The notes: a model not told the origin generated them from the letters alone. Positions 7,943 through 15,783 are shown, numbered from the stretch's first letter. The stretch is 32,883 nucleotides of DNA from Kocuria sp. (GCA_030454085.1 JAKDJD010000027.1:1-32883); one strand, 5' to 3'. Numbers and translations are program-made.

Positions 7943-9877
7943 TCAGCCGAGCACGCGAATACCCTCGTCGCTGGTCCACGTCACCTCGACGCCATTGCTG
8001 AACTTCTGGTGGATTTTCCCGTCCGCGCCCTGGAACTCGTCCGTCGTCGGCTTGCCCCAACCCTGTTCGCGGCCGTTCTCTATCCAGGCACCGCCGATGG
8101 CACCGGTCTCGATGATGGTGTGGGCGCCGTCGGACGGGGTCCACATCATGAGGTTCGATTGGCCGGATGCGGTTCGGAACCACTGGTACGCGTACCCGTC
8201 GGCGCTGACCTCTTCTGACGTGGGGTAGCCGTAGGTGTTCTCGTACCCGCCGTCACGGAATTTGGCACCGATGGCGCCCGAGAAATTCACCGAGTGCGTG
8301 CCCGTGAACGGAGTCCAGTAGATGGTGTAGTTGTTGCTGAACTCCTGGAAGACACCACCGTCCACCAGTCCGCCGCTCTCGTTGTTCCTGGGGGTCCCGA
8401 ACTTCGCGGCCCCGCCCTGGGCGTCGTAGAGCTCCTTGATCCCGTTGACGACCACGGGCCCGCTGTCGACCGACTCGACCGCGCCCACCGCTGCCTCCGC
8501 GTTGATGCGTGAGTACCCGTTCACGCCCGCGCCGGTTCTGACCAGAGTATTCCGGATGCTCTCCACGTCCAGACCCGGGTCGCGCTGCTTCATCAGGGCG
8601 ATGACGCCGGCGACGTGCGGTGCAGCCATCGAGGTCCCGTTGAGCGGGCCGTAGCTGGCCTGCGCGGGCGACTCGCTACCGGTGTTGTACGTGGAGTAGA
8701 TGTCCGCACCCGTAGTCCCGCCCGGGGCGAGAACATCCAGCATCGGGCCCCAATTCGAGTACCCGGTCATGACATCGGTCGAGGCGGAGGCCCCGACGAC
8801 GACCGCGCCGAGACAATTCGCCGGCGTCACATCGTTCGCGTTGACCCCTGCGTTTCCGGCGGCGACGACCACTGGAACATTCCGCGCATGGGCCCCATCG
8901 ACGGCGGACTTCATGGTCGCGGAACACTGTCCGTCCCAGGCGGCCGAAAAATTGACCACGGACGACGGCTGGGGGTTGGCCGGAGCTCCTGCGACGGCTC
9001 CCCCTGAGGCCCAGGTGATGGCATCGGCGAAATCCGATTCGTAGCCGGATGCCCCGATGCCGAGGGCGCGGACGGGTTCGATGTTGGCGTCGGGGGCGAC
9101 GCCGGAAATCCCGATGCCGTTGTTGGTCGAGGCCCCGGCAATCCCGGCGACGTGGGTCCCGTGCCAGTTCTCCGAATCGTTGAGCACCCCGGGATCGCTC
9201 GGGTCCCCGTCGCGACCGCTCGTACCGTCCCTGTCGTAGTCAGGCGAGACGAAGTCGTATCCGCCCGTGACCTTCGCATTGAGATCCGGGTGGTCCGTGA
9301 TCCCGGTGTCGACGACGCCAATCGTCTGCCCGGCGCCCGTTGCGTGCTGCCAGGCTCCCGAGGCGCCGATGGTTCTCAGGTTCCACTGGTTCGACGAGTA
9401 CATCGGGTCATTCGGGGTACTGGGGTAGGACGACGCCGCATTCTTGACGATCCTGTCCGGTTCCGCATACTCCACGGCAGGATCTTCCTCGAGTTTCGAG
9501 ACAACCTTGTCCTGCGCGGCTTCATCCAGCTTCTTGGACATCTGCACGACATCGGACTGGTTGGCCGTCGCCTTGAGAAGCTTCGAGGTTTCGGAGGGGG
9601 CGACGTCGTCCGTCTTCTGCAGGAGCTGAGACTTGGTGTCTTCTGGCGTGGAATCTTTGAACCTGACCACCAGACGATCCGTGGTCGGTTCGACGGTCGA
9701 GGGGGTCTCCTTGGCCTGGCCCGAAGCCTGGGCGAGTGAAGAATCACCCGATGACTTGGTCTGGGACTGTTGTTGATTCGTCGGTCCGCTCGGGGGAGCA
9801 GCGAAGGCGGAAGGAACGGTTGAGATGGCGATGCCTGCCACGAGGCAGATTCCGGCCACAGTGCGAAATGTGCGCAT
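7943..9877 (-). CDS. Secreted subtilisin-like serine protease (S8) with C-terminal LGFP repeats
   Basis: A 644-residue precursor. Residues 1-26 form a Sec signal peptide ending AFA. Residues ~65-145 are an inhibitor-I9-like propeptide (RLVVRFKDST ... AVEYAEPD). The S8 catalytic domain follows with Asp190 (GVVDTGITDHPDL), His239 (NWHGTHVAGIAG), oxyanion Asn342 (AAGNAG) and Ser416 (NGTSMAAPHVAG). Residues ~478-644 contain about three LGFP-type repeats (for example GYPTSEEV, GWGKPTTDEF, KFGTPRNNE), a module thought to tether proteins to the actinobacterial cell wall. The product is therefore expected outside the membrane, perhaps wall-attached. The ATG has an AAGGG element. A minus-strand promoter-like TTGACA-N17-AAAAAT lies at 10000-9972, inside the spacer after the upstream GT2 gene, suggesting its own transcript. 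Confidence 0.93.
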   Translation of the reverse strand: MRTFRTVAGICLVAGIAISTVPSAFAAPPSGPTNQQQSQTKSSGDSSLAQASGQAKETPSTVEPTTDRLVVRFKDSTPEDTKSQLLQKTDDVAPSETSKLLKATANQSDVVQMSKKLDEAAQDKVVSKLEEDPAVEYAEPDRIVKNAASSYPSTPNDPMYSSNQWNLRTIGASGAWQHATGAGQTIGVVDTGITDHPDLNAKVTGGYDFVSPDYDRDGTSGRDGDPSDPGVLNDSENWHGTHVAGIAGASTNNGIGISGVAPDANIEPVRALGIGASGYESDFADAITWASGGAVAGAPANPQPSSVVNFSAAWDGQCSATMKSAVDGAHARNVPVVVAAGNAGVNANDVTPANCLGAVVVGASASTDVMTGYSNWGPMLDVLAPGGTTGADIYSTYNTGSESPAQASYGPLNGTSMAAPHVAGVIALMKQRDPGLDVESIRNTLVRTGAGVNGYSRINAEAAVGAVESVDSGPVVVNGIKELYDAQGGAAKFGTPRNNESGGLVDGGVFQEFSNNYTIYWTPFTGTHSVNFSGAIGAKFRDGGYENTYGYPTSEEVSADGYAYQWFRTASGQSNLMMWTPSDGAHTIIETGAIGGAWIENGREQGWGKPTTDEFQGADGKIHQKFSNGVEVTWTSDEGIRVLG

Positions 9878-9925
9878 GTAAACCCTTGGTCAAAGGTGCG
9901 AGAGATGGAGTGATGAATCGAGTGT

Positions 9926-9957
9926 TGAGGCCCCACCCGAGGTTTCGGGGGTGAGCG
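9926..9957 (-). terminator. Possible imperfect hairpin after the GT2 gene
   Basis: An imperfect GC-rich stem around CCCCACCCGA and TCGGGGGTGAGCGGGG lies in the spacer between the GT2 gene and the subtilisin gene. There is no T-tract on the minus strand. It could also be a 5'-leader element of the protease transcript. Confidence 0.25.
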
Positions 9958-9971
9958 GGGTCTCGCGCCAA

Positions 9972-10000
9972 ATTTTTGTTCAGGGCTTGTCTCTTGTCAA
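9972..10000 (-). promoter_or_regulatory. Putative promoter of the subtilisin gene
   Basis: On the minus strand, TTGACA (10000-9995), a 17-base spacer and AAAAAT (9977-9972) form a sigma-70-like promoter about 95 bases before the start codon. The -35 is perfect and the -10 matches the consensus at four of six positions. Confidence 0.4.
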
Positions 10001-10014
10001 TTAAAGACTCGGAC

Positions 10015-11010
10015 TCAAATACCGTACATTCGCCGAACGTACGTGCCGTAGAGCCGGCGATAGGCGGCGGGAGAGGCTTTGAGCAGAATTCCCGCGAATC
10101 CGAAAACCGGCTTGATTCGGAGGGCGGCGGCGATCTGATTCCAGGAGATTCTGCGTTGGCACTGGGAAATGATCTCGCCTCCCTCTGCCTTGTCGAGACC
10201 AATGGCCTGTTGGGCATTGTTGAGGTAGGTCAGTATGCAGGAAATCTTGAATGCACTGAGTCCTTGTGGCTCGTCCAGCAGGGGCCCGGCCTGTTGGCTC
10301 AGGTGTTCCAGGAGCCTGTCGCTTTCCTCGACCGGTACGACTTTCTCCCACGTCGCCGAGTTCGCGTCGACCGTGTATTCGTACAGGGAGGGCTCAATCA
10401 CGGCCATCCGTTCCGAGCCTGTGTACGCACCCAGGCTGAACACGGCGTCCTCGGCCCGGTGGATGTCCATGGGGAAGCGGACGTCCGCAATGGCATCAAC
10501 GGAAATCAGCTTGTCCCAGACATACGGTGTGAGGTTGTCTTCGAGGAGTTCGAGACCGGCTTGGTTTCCCGAACGTGCTCCCGTCGATCCGGCCGAACGG
10601 TCCCGGTGGGACCCGTCCGTGCTCACCAAAGTATGCCCACAGACCACCAAATCGGCGTCGTGCGTCTGAGCGAAAGCGTGCATGGTGGACAGGAAATTCG
10701 GGCGGTAGCGGTCGTCCGAGTCGATGAACGTGACCCATCGTCCCTTTGCCTCATCCAGCGCCTGATTGCGAACCCCAGAGACGCCGAGGTTGGTTTGATT
10801 GTCGAAGACCCTGACCCGAGAGTCCGGGTGCTCGGACAGGAATCGATGAATTGTCTCCGACGACTGGTCCGGAGAAGCGTCGATCATGACCAGCAGCTCG
10901 AAGTCCGGGTCGGTCTGGGCGAGAACTGAAGTGATCGCCGAGACAACACGTTTTTCCGTGTTGTAAACCGGCATAATGACGGATGTCCGAGGGCTCTGGG
11001 GTGAAGTCAC
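10015..11010 (-). CDS. Glycosyltransferase family 2
   Basis: A 331-residue cytoplasmic glycosyltransferase with a GT-A fold. The N-terminus SVIMPVYNTEKRVVSAITSV, the LGVSGVRNQALDEAKG helix and the DxD-type motif D97-SDD (residues 97-100) are the nucleotide-sugar and metal-binding features of GT2. EDAVFSLGAY near residues 185-195 fits the catalytic-base region. The C-terminal 80 residues are helical, without clear membrane spans. It likely transfers a sugar onto a wall polymer, teichoic acid or exopolysaccharide; donor and acceptor cannot be told. The start is GTG at 11010, preceded by AGAAGGAAG. The gene lies between the PRD regulator and the subtilisin on the same strand, 97 bases after the former. 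Confidence 0.9.
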   Translation of the reverse strand: MTSPQSPRTSVIMPVYNTEKRVVSAITSVLAQTDPDFELLVMIDASPDQSSETIHRFLSEHPDSRVRVFDNQTNLGVSGVRNQALDEAKGRWVTFIDSDDRYRPNFLSTMHAFAQTHDADLVVCGHTLVSTDGSHRDRSAGSTGARSGNQAGLELLEDNLTPYVWDKLISVDAIADVRFPMDIHRAEDAVFSLGAYTGSERMAVIEPSLYEYTVDANSATWEKVVPVEESDRLLEHLSQQAGPLLDEPQGLSAFKISCILTYLNNAQQAIGLDKAEGGEIISQCQRRISWNQIAAALRIKPVFGFAGILLKASPAAYRRLYGTYVRRMYGI

Positions 11011-11107
11011 GGTCTTCCTTCTATTGGGAGCGCTGAAGGTGCAGGATCGTTCTCATATTCTAAGGTTGCCAATGGGTCTTCCGAGAATCTGTCGCCGACT
11101 CCACGGC

Positions 11108-11983
11108 TCAGGAAGCGTGGTGTGTCGACGAGCTCTCTCCCCACAAGTCCGTGGCGAGTCGCGCAATATGCATCGTCAAATAGGTGTGTTCATCCTCCGT
11201 CAGCTCCTGGTCCATGTGCATTTGCAGAAGCAGCGACACTTTGTGGGCGCAGTCGTAGGCCCGGGGGTATCCACTGCGGACGGCATCCCGGACCGCAGGG
11301 AACGCAGGGTCCTGGGTCCTGGAGGCCTTTCCTTGCTCGGCGCGGACGAAGAGGTAGCGCAAGTGGGTCACGAATCGGGCCACGGAAAGGTGCGACTGGT
11401 TGACCTGGTACCCGTAGGCGGAGGAAATAATCTCGAAGATCTGGGTGAAGACTTCCGTCATTCTGAAGGTCTTCACGAGGTCAGCGGTCGCGAACTGGGA
11501 ATTGACCAGATGCAGGGCGAGCGGAGTCGCTTCGTCCTCGGGGAGATCCGTATCGAAGCGCTCGTTGATCACGCCAATGGCTTTTTGCCCGAATGCGACT
11601 TCTTTCGGATACAGCTGACCGACTTCCACGCTCAATGGGTATTCGATGCGGAGCCCCTCCCTCGCGCGAATCAGAGCGTAATTGATGTGATCGGCGAGAG
11701 GGAGGATGAAGGAATGGGAAATGTTCGACTGGAGGTGCGCCCTCGCCATGGTCTCGAGTTCCGTCGCCACGGACAGGACGTCGGGAGGAATATCGGACAA
11801 GAGGGTCGTGAGATGATCTTCCCCCTGATATTCGGGGACAAATTTTTGTTCGACCCTGTCCGGGTCCACAGGGTCTCCCCGTTTTTTGCCGAAACCCAGG
11901 CCGCGGCCGATCATGACCACGGTGTCGCCGGAATCTTCACATGCGAGGACCACATTGTTGTTGTAAATGCGGTGGATTCGCAT
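11108..11983 (-). CDS. PRD-containing transcription antiterminator (BglG/LicT family)
   Basis: A 291-residue protein of the usual family length. Residues 1-58 are the RNA-binding CAT domain (MRIHRIYNNNVVLACE ... GRGLGFGKKRGD). Two PTS-regulation domains follow: PRD1 (~65-170) with H99 and H158 (LALHLVN) and PRD2 (~175-285) with H207 (VTHLRYL) and H272 (MHIARL), the four histidines normally phosphorylated by PTS proteins. Members bind a ribonucleic antiterminator hairpin and prevent termination ahead of sugar PTS and glycosidase genes. No PTS permease, glycosidase or clear RAT sequence is in this window, so its target is elsewhere or is the hairpin upstream of itself (12023-12059). The ATG has GGAGGAAGGA upstream at slightly long spacing. 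Confidence 0.92.
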   Translation of the reverse strand: MRIHRIYNNNVVLACEDSGDTVVMIGRGLGFGKKRGDPVDPDRVEQKFVPEYQGEDHLTTLLSDIPPDVLSVATELETMARAHLQSNISHSFILPLADHINYALIRAREGLRIEYPLSVEVGQLYPKEVAFGQKAIGVINERFDTDLPEDEATPLALHLVNSQFATADLVKTFRMTEVFTQIFEIISSAYGYQVNQSHLSVARFVTHLRYLFVRAEQGKASRTQDPAFPAVRDAVRSGYPRAYDCAHKVSLLLQMHMDQELTEDEHTYLTMHIARLATDLWGESSSTHHAS

Positions 11984-12022
11984 CCCTGAGTCTTCCTTCC
12001 TCCCGGCGTGGTGGAAGTTGTG

Positions 12023-12059
12023 TGCCCCGCCGCTTCCCGGTTCATCTTACGGCGGGGCA
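12023..12059 (-). terminator. Hairpin between the tail-anchored gene and the PRD antiterminator
   Basis: A perfect 10-bp stem (TGCCCCGCCG at 12023-12032 with CGGCGGGGCA at 12050-12059) encloses a 17-base loop. It lies 20 bases after the stop of the minus-strand anchored protein and about 40 bases ahead of the antiterminator start. It may terminate the first gene and could serve as a control point for the second. No typical RAT sequence was seen overlapping it. Confidence 0.55.
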
Positions 12060-12079
12060 GAAAATGGTGAGTTCGTCCC

Positions 12080-12874
12080 TTAGAACTCCATGAGCGGGAA
12101 TCCGATCAGAATCACCAGGACCGTGATCAACAGCGCGAAGCCGATGACGAGCAAGCCGGTCAGCAAAACCTTGTTGGCTGTGCTTCCGGGGAATTTGGGG
12201 CGGCGGGGATCCTGCGGGTGCTTGTCTTGAGGTTTGCCCGGGGACTTCTTGCCCTGCCCCGCGCCGGGTGCGGCTGTCTGCTTCCCGCCGTTCCGAGGTG
12301 TCGCGGCCTGTTCCTTACCGGGTGCACCGGTGTTTGGCGTGTCGGTATCTCCCGTACTCGAAGTAGAGCTGGCGGCTGCCGCGGCCGCCGCCGACGTGCC
12401 AGGGCCCTTGGCGTTCGTGGGCCGCTCCGACGGAGCCTGCTTGCCCTGTTCCTGAGGGGTTTCGGCGGGCGCACCATTCGCGTTCGCCTTCGGCGACGCG
12501 GTGGGCCGCTCCGCCCGGTTGTTCCCCGTCGTGTTGCCAGCCTTGTTGCGCGTCTGGGCCGGACCCGGCGACTTGGGGGAGCCGGTCTGCTTCGATGCCT
12601 TGCGGTTCGATCGTTTCCGGCCGGAAGCCTGAGGCTTTCCGGGTCCGCGAGCGGACTGGGGCTTGTCGGAGCCGCCGGACTTGCCGGACCCGCCGGATCG
12701 CGAGGGCTTTTCCGTTCCGCCGGGGGTCTGGGACGTTGCGGACTTGTCGGCGGGTGCCGCCTCCGCGCTCTCGGGTCCGGGGGATGCGGGGCGGGACGAT
12801 GTGCCTCTGCCCGGTCGAGACGCGGAGTCGGACGTCGCGGACTTCTTGGGTTTCGGCTCGCGAGAATCGGCCAT
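12080..12874 (-). CDS. Disordered, Pro/Ser/Lys-rich protein with a C-terminal membrane anchor
   Basis: A 264-residue protein I cannot assign to a family. Residues 1-~228 are low complexity, dominated by Pro, Ser, Gly, Lys, Ala and Thr, with many SGG/GKP/PGK-type runs and no cysteine. Residues ~233-258 (LLTGLLVIGFALLITVLVIL) form a single transmembrane segment, leaving only a few residues behind it (IGFPLMEF). With no signal peptide, this is a tail-anchored topology with a long disordered basic region probably on the cytoplasmic side. The start at 12874 is set by the strong GGAAGGAG element nine bases away; an ATG nine codons upstream has none. It is followed by a hairpin and the PRD regulator on the same strand. 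Spacer or scaffold functions are possible but not shown. Confidence 0.7.
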   Translation of the reverse strand: MADSREPKPKKSATSDSASRPGRGTSSRPASPGPESAEAAPADKSATSQTPGGTEKPSRSGGSGKSGGSDKPQSARGPGKPQASGRKRSNRKASKQTGSPKSPGPAQTRNKAGNTTGNNRAERPTASPKANANGAPAETPQEQGKQAPSERPTNAKGPGTSAAAAAAASSTSSTGDTDTPNTGAPGKEQAATPRNGGKQTAAPGAGQGKKSPGKPQDKHPQDPRRPKFPGSTANKVLLTGLLVIGFALLITVLVILIGFPLMEF

Positions 12875-13158
12875 GGCTCTCCTTCCAGAATTGTGCTCCA
12901 CCCTACACAGTCGGACGGCTTCGAATACACCTGGGACGGGCCATGGCGTGCCTTGTCAGGGCCGGTTTGGTCATTGTGACGAGGGTGCGCCGACGAGGTC
13001 CGCGGGTTCGGTGCGACGGTCCGAGCGTACGGTCCGAGCCTGAAGTGCCGAGGTGGCAGTTTCGTGCGGTCCCCGCCTGCGAGGGGGTTCCGGGCGGCTC
13101 CGAGGGGCGGGGCGGCGGTGCCGACGTGCTTCGGGCCTCCGACTCGCCGAAAGAGAGC

Positions 13159-13247
13159 CGGTTGCCCGAAAGAGAGGTGTTTTCCCGCGTCAGGAGGTGG
13201 CTGAACCCCCACGTAACGGGGGAAAACGCCACTGAATCGGGCAACCG
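13159..13247. repeat. Nested inverted repeat (89 bp)
   Basis: Outer arms CGGTTGCCCGA (13159-13169) and TCGGGCAACCG (13237-13247) are perfect 11-bp complements. Inner arms GGTGTTTTCCC (13176-13186) and GGGAAAACGCC (13220-13230) pair at 10 of 11 positions. The same centre gives a long cruciform or RNA hairpin with a ~33-base apical loop. It could be a 5'-leader structure, an operator or a REP-like element. Confidence 0.7.
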
Positions 13248-13304
13248 CCACAATAAGCAACCGCCACATCATGCGACCGCCAGATCGGGCACCCGCTGCA
13301 CCGT
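13241..13304. repeat. Degenerate 16-bp tandem repeat, four units
   Basis: Units start at 13241, 13257, 13273 and 13289: GCAACCGCCACAATAA, GCAACCGCCACATCAT, GCGACCGCCAGATCGG and GCACCCGCTGCACCGT. The first 12 bases of units 1 and 2 are identical; units 3 and 4 are diverged. They begin inside the right arm of the nested inverted repeat, about 140-200 bp upstream of the transporter start. Regularly spaced boxes like these may bind a regulator. Confidence 0.55.
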
Positions 13305-13443
13305 GCTCCGCTGCTCAGCGCACGATGCTTCCGCGGTTTTCGCGTCGCTCCGAGCCGTGGTGGGCGATGACTGGTTATAAGGAGTAGGTTGGACCATAAT
13401 TTCCGGTGGAGCGACCCCTATCCCCCTTTGAGGAGCGAGCACC

Positions 13444-14892
13444 ATGAGTCATAGTCCATCCCCTTCGGCCGCGAAGGCCAGTAGCCGGGTCAAAGTTCTC
13501 GCCTTCTCGGGAGCCCTCGGCGGGTTCCTGTTCGGTTTCGATTCCTCCGTGGTCAACGGTGCGGTCGATTCGATCCAAGGTCGCTTCGACTTGTCCTCCG
13601 GCATGACGGGCTTCTCCGTCGCCAGCGCCCTGCTCGGTTGCGCGATCGGCGCCTGGATCGCCGGGCCGGTGTCGAATAAGTGGGGCCGGACCCGCGCGAT
13701 GGTTCTCGGCTCCGTGTTCTTCCTGGTCAGCTCTCTCGGAGCCGGCTTCGCCTTCTCGGTGTGGGACTTGGTGGGTTGGAGGGTCATCGGCGGCCTGGGC
13801 ATCGGGATCGCCTCCGTGACCGCCCCCGCGTACATCGCCGAGATCTCACCGAAGGATTCCCGCGGACGGCTCGGTTCGATGCAGCAGCTCGCTATCACCA
13901 TCGGTATCTTCGTGGCACTGCTGTCCGACGCCGTGATCGCCAACGGGGCCGGCGGGGCCGCGAACGACCTCTGGTTCGGCGTCGAGGCCTGGCGCTGGAT
14001 GTTTATCGTCGGGGTCATCCCGGCAGCCGTCTACGGCGTCGTTTCCTGGGGTATGCCGGAATCGCCGCGCTCGCTCATGCTTCAGGACAAGCACGACGAC
14101 GCTCGAAACGTCCTCCAGACGCTCGTCCCCGCGGACCAGGTTGAGGGCGAGGTCACCGAGATCCGGGACGCCATCGAAAAGGACCGTCTCGCGAACTCCG
14201 GGTCCCTCCGCGGCAGCATGCTGGGGCTCCGGCCCATCGTGTGGGTCGGCATCATCATGGCGATCCTCCAGCAGTTCGTGGGCATCAACGTCATTTTCTA
14301 CTACTCCACGACGCTCTGGAGCTCGGTCGGATTCGACGAGTCCAATTCGTTCACCATTTCCGTGATCACGTCGGTGACCAACGTTCTGGTGACGCTCATC
14401 GCGATCGGGCTGGTCGACAAGGTCGGACGTCGGCCTCTGCTGCTGACGGGATCGGTCGGCATGTTCGTGTCCCTGGGAATCATGGCGATCGCCTTCACCC
14501 AGTCGGTCACGGTCGACGGCGGCCCGTCCCTCCCCGGCGCCTGGGGGCCGCTCGCGCTGGTCTTCGCCAACGTCTTCGTCATTTCCTTCGGCGCAACCTG
14601 GGGACCGTTGTTGTGGCTCATGCTGGGCGAGGTCTTCCCCAACACGATCCGCGCCAAGGCAATGGGGCTCGCGACGAGCGCGAACTGGTTGGCCAACTTC
14701 GCCGTGAGCATGCTCTTCCCGGTTCTTGCGGGCTTCTCGCTCGCATTCTCCTACGGCCTCTTCGCGCTGTTCGCACTGATCAGCCTGCCGTTCGCCTACT
14801 TCTTTATCCCTGAGACGAAGGGTGTGGCCCTCGAGGAGACCGACTCCATGACCGTGCCGCGGCGCCAGAAGGCGAGGACACCGAAACTCTGA
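13444..14892 (+). CDS. Sugar porter family MFS transporter
   Basis: A 482-residue, 12-helix major facilitator. Sugar-porter signatures are complete: GGFLFGFDSSVVNGA in helix 1, the D/N-RxGR-type loop (NKWGRTRAM), WRVIGGLGIGIASVTAPAYIAEISP, the PESPRSL motif after helix 6, QQFVGINVIFYYS in helix 7, DKVGRRPLLL, and the PETKG motif at the C-terminus. These place it with proton-coupled xylose/glucose/inositol-type uptake proteins in the cytoplasmic membrane; the actual sugar is not readable. The ATG has TTGAGGAG at good spacing. It is transcribed alone, converging on hutC across a large terminator. No sugar kinase or isomerase is adjacent, so its link to a catabolic pathway is unknown. Confidence 0.93.
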   Translation: MSHSPSPSAAKASSRVKVLAFSGALGGFLFGFDSSVVNGAVDSIQGRFDLSSGMTGFSVASALLGCAIGAWIAGPVSNKWGRTRAMVLGSVFFLVSSLGAGFAFSVWDLVGWRVIGGLGIGIASVTAPAYIAEISPKDSRGRLGSMQQLAITIGIFVALLSDAVIANGAGGAANDLWFGVEAWRWMFIVGVIPAAVYGVVSWGMPESPRSLMLQDKHDDARNVLQTLVPADQVEGEVTEIRDAIEKDRLANSGSLRGSMLGLRPIVWVGIIMAILQQFVGINVIFYYSTTLWSSVGFDESNSFTISVITSVTNVLVTLIAIGLVDKVGRRPLLLTGSVGMFVSLGIMAIAFTQSVTVDGGPSLPGAWGPLALVFANVFVISFGATWGPLLWLMLGEVFPNTIRAKAMGLATSANWLANFAVSMLFPVLAGFSLAFSYGLFALFALISLPFAYFFIPETKGVALEETDSMTVPRRQKARTPKL

Positions 14893-14899
14893 GTCCTGT

Positions 14900-14972
14900 C
14901 TCCTGCCGCGCCGGCCGCGGGGGCGGGGCCCGCTACGTTGCGGACCCCCGCGTCGTCGGCCGGTGGCAGGAG
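14900..14972. terminator. Bidirectional terminator between the MFS gene and hutC
   Basis: Three nested stems: CTCCTGCC (14900-14907) with GGCAGGAG (14965-14972), CCGGCCG (14911-14917) with CGGCCGG (14957-14963), and CGGGGG (14918-14923) with CCCCCG (14945-14950). The structure sits exactly between two converging stop codons (14892 and 14980), as expected of a shared terminator. Confidence 0.7.
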
Positions 14973-14979
14973 GCTCGCT

Positions 14980-15729
14980 TCAGGACTGCCCGAATTCTCC
15001 TTCCAGGCGGCCTCGGGACCCCGGTTGCACGAGTCGGGCCAGGCTGACCAGGCCCTCCTTGGACCAGGTGCGACGTCGAACCAGAAGGCAGGGTTCGGAC
15101 GCGTCGATCTCCAGGAGGCGGCATTCCTCGCTGGTTCCCAGAACCGCCTCCACGATGTGCTTGCCCCGGGTCAACGGGGCCACGCGCGTGAGGTAGTCAT
15201 TCGGGGTAGTGGTCGTGAAGTCCTGGTCGAGGTAGCCGGGGGCCTCCGAGGGGGCGACGAAACGGTCCTCTATTTGAAGGGGAGCGTCGTTGTCGTAGTG
15301 GACGACGAGCGAGTGGAACACCGTACCCGTGATCCCCTCCGCGGACAGCCAGGGGGCGTCTTCCTCGACCGTCTCTTCCCTCGCGAACAACACGTCGGTG
15401 CGATGGGAATGACCTCGCTCGTGGATCTCGTCAGCAATATTCCGGATCTCGACCAGCGACGAGGGCATCTTGAACTCGGCAATGAAGGTGCCGACGCCGC
15501 GGACGCGTTTGAGCACGCCCGCAGTCGTGAGTTCCCGGTAGGCGCGGTTGATGGTCATGCGTGAGAGGTCCAGGGCTTCGACGAGTTCGTTCTCGGAAGG
15601 AACCTGTTCGCCGGCCGACCATGTTCCGGACTCGACGCCGGCGAGGATCGCTTCCATGATTCGGCGGTAGGCCGGCCCGCTGTGCGTTCCTTGGGCGAGG
15701 TACGACCTCGTGAGCTCTTGGGTATCCAC
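14980..15729 (-). CDS. hutC: HutC: GntR-family histidine-utilisation repressor
   Basis: A 249-residue regulator. Residues ~18-85 are a GntR winged helix (PAYRRIMEAI, QVPSENELVEALDLSRMTINRAYRELTTAGVL, GVGTFI); residues ~100-240 are a UTRA ligand-binding domain (HSLVVHYDNDAPLQIEDRFV, LLVRRRTWSKEGLVSLARLV), the HutC subfamily arrangement in which urocanate is the usual inducer. The position, divergent from hutU with two palindromes between them, supports the name. The start is GTG at 15729, preceded by GAGGAA. It probably represses both itself and the hutUIGH operon and is released by urocanate; this regulation is inferred from the family. Confidence 0.93.
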   Translation of the reverse strand: MDTQELTRSYLAQGTHSGPAYRRIMEAILAGVESGTWSAGEQVPSENELVEALDLSRMTINRAYRELTTAGVLKRVRGVGTFIAEFKMPSSLVEIRNIADEIHERGHSHRTDVLFAREETVEEDAPWLSAEGITGTVFHSLVVHYDNDAPLQIEDRFVAPSEAPGYLDQDFTTTTPNDYLTRVAPLTRGKHIVEAVLGTSEECRLLEIDASEPCLLVRRRTWSKEGLVSLARLVQPGSRGRLEGEFGQS

Positions 15730-15744
15730 AGGTTCCTCGTCTGC

Positions 15745-15783
15745 TTGACATCAGGTTGTATATACAGGATTATACGACGTATA
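15745..15783 (+). promoter_or_regulatory. hut promoter region with two HutC-type operators
   Basis: TTGACA at 15745-15750 can act as a -35 toward hutU, with GATTAT (15769-15774) 18 bases on as a moderate -10. Two palindromes overlie it: TGTATATACA at 15757-15766 and TATACG-A-CGTATA at 15771-15783. Both resemble the TGTATA-type half sites bound by HutC proteins. Binding at either would cover the promoter, so repression by occlusion is likely. Confidence 0.65.

Larger units (their letters stand above)
12875..13443. other. 569-bp intergenic region with structured repeats
   Basis: This gap lies between the anchored-protein gene (leftwards) and the sugar transporter (rightwards), so it should hold both promoters. 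It contains a nested inverted repeat (13159-13247) and a 16-bp tandem repeat block (13241-13304), listed separately. A TTATAAGG sequence at 13375-13382 could be a -10 region for the transporter, with no clear -35. No coding frame was supported. Confidence 0.5.

Noticed and set aside
9152..11989. Plus-strand open frames of 195-337 codons opposite the subtilisin, GT2 and PRD genes
   Set aside because: They mirror well-supported minus-strand genes; their translations are Arg/Gly/Val-rich shadow sequence without motifs.
13241..13304. 16-bp tandem repeats considered as a CRISPR array
   Set aside because: Units abut without spacers and diverge quickly; there are no cas genes.
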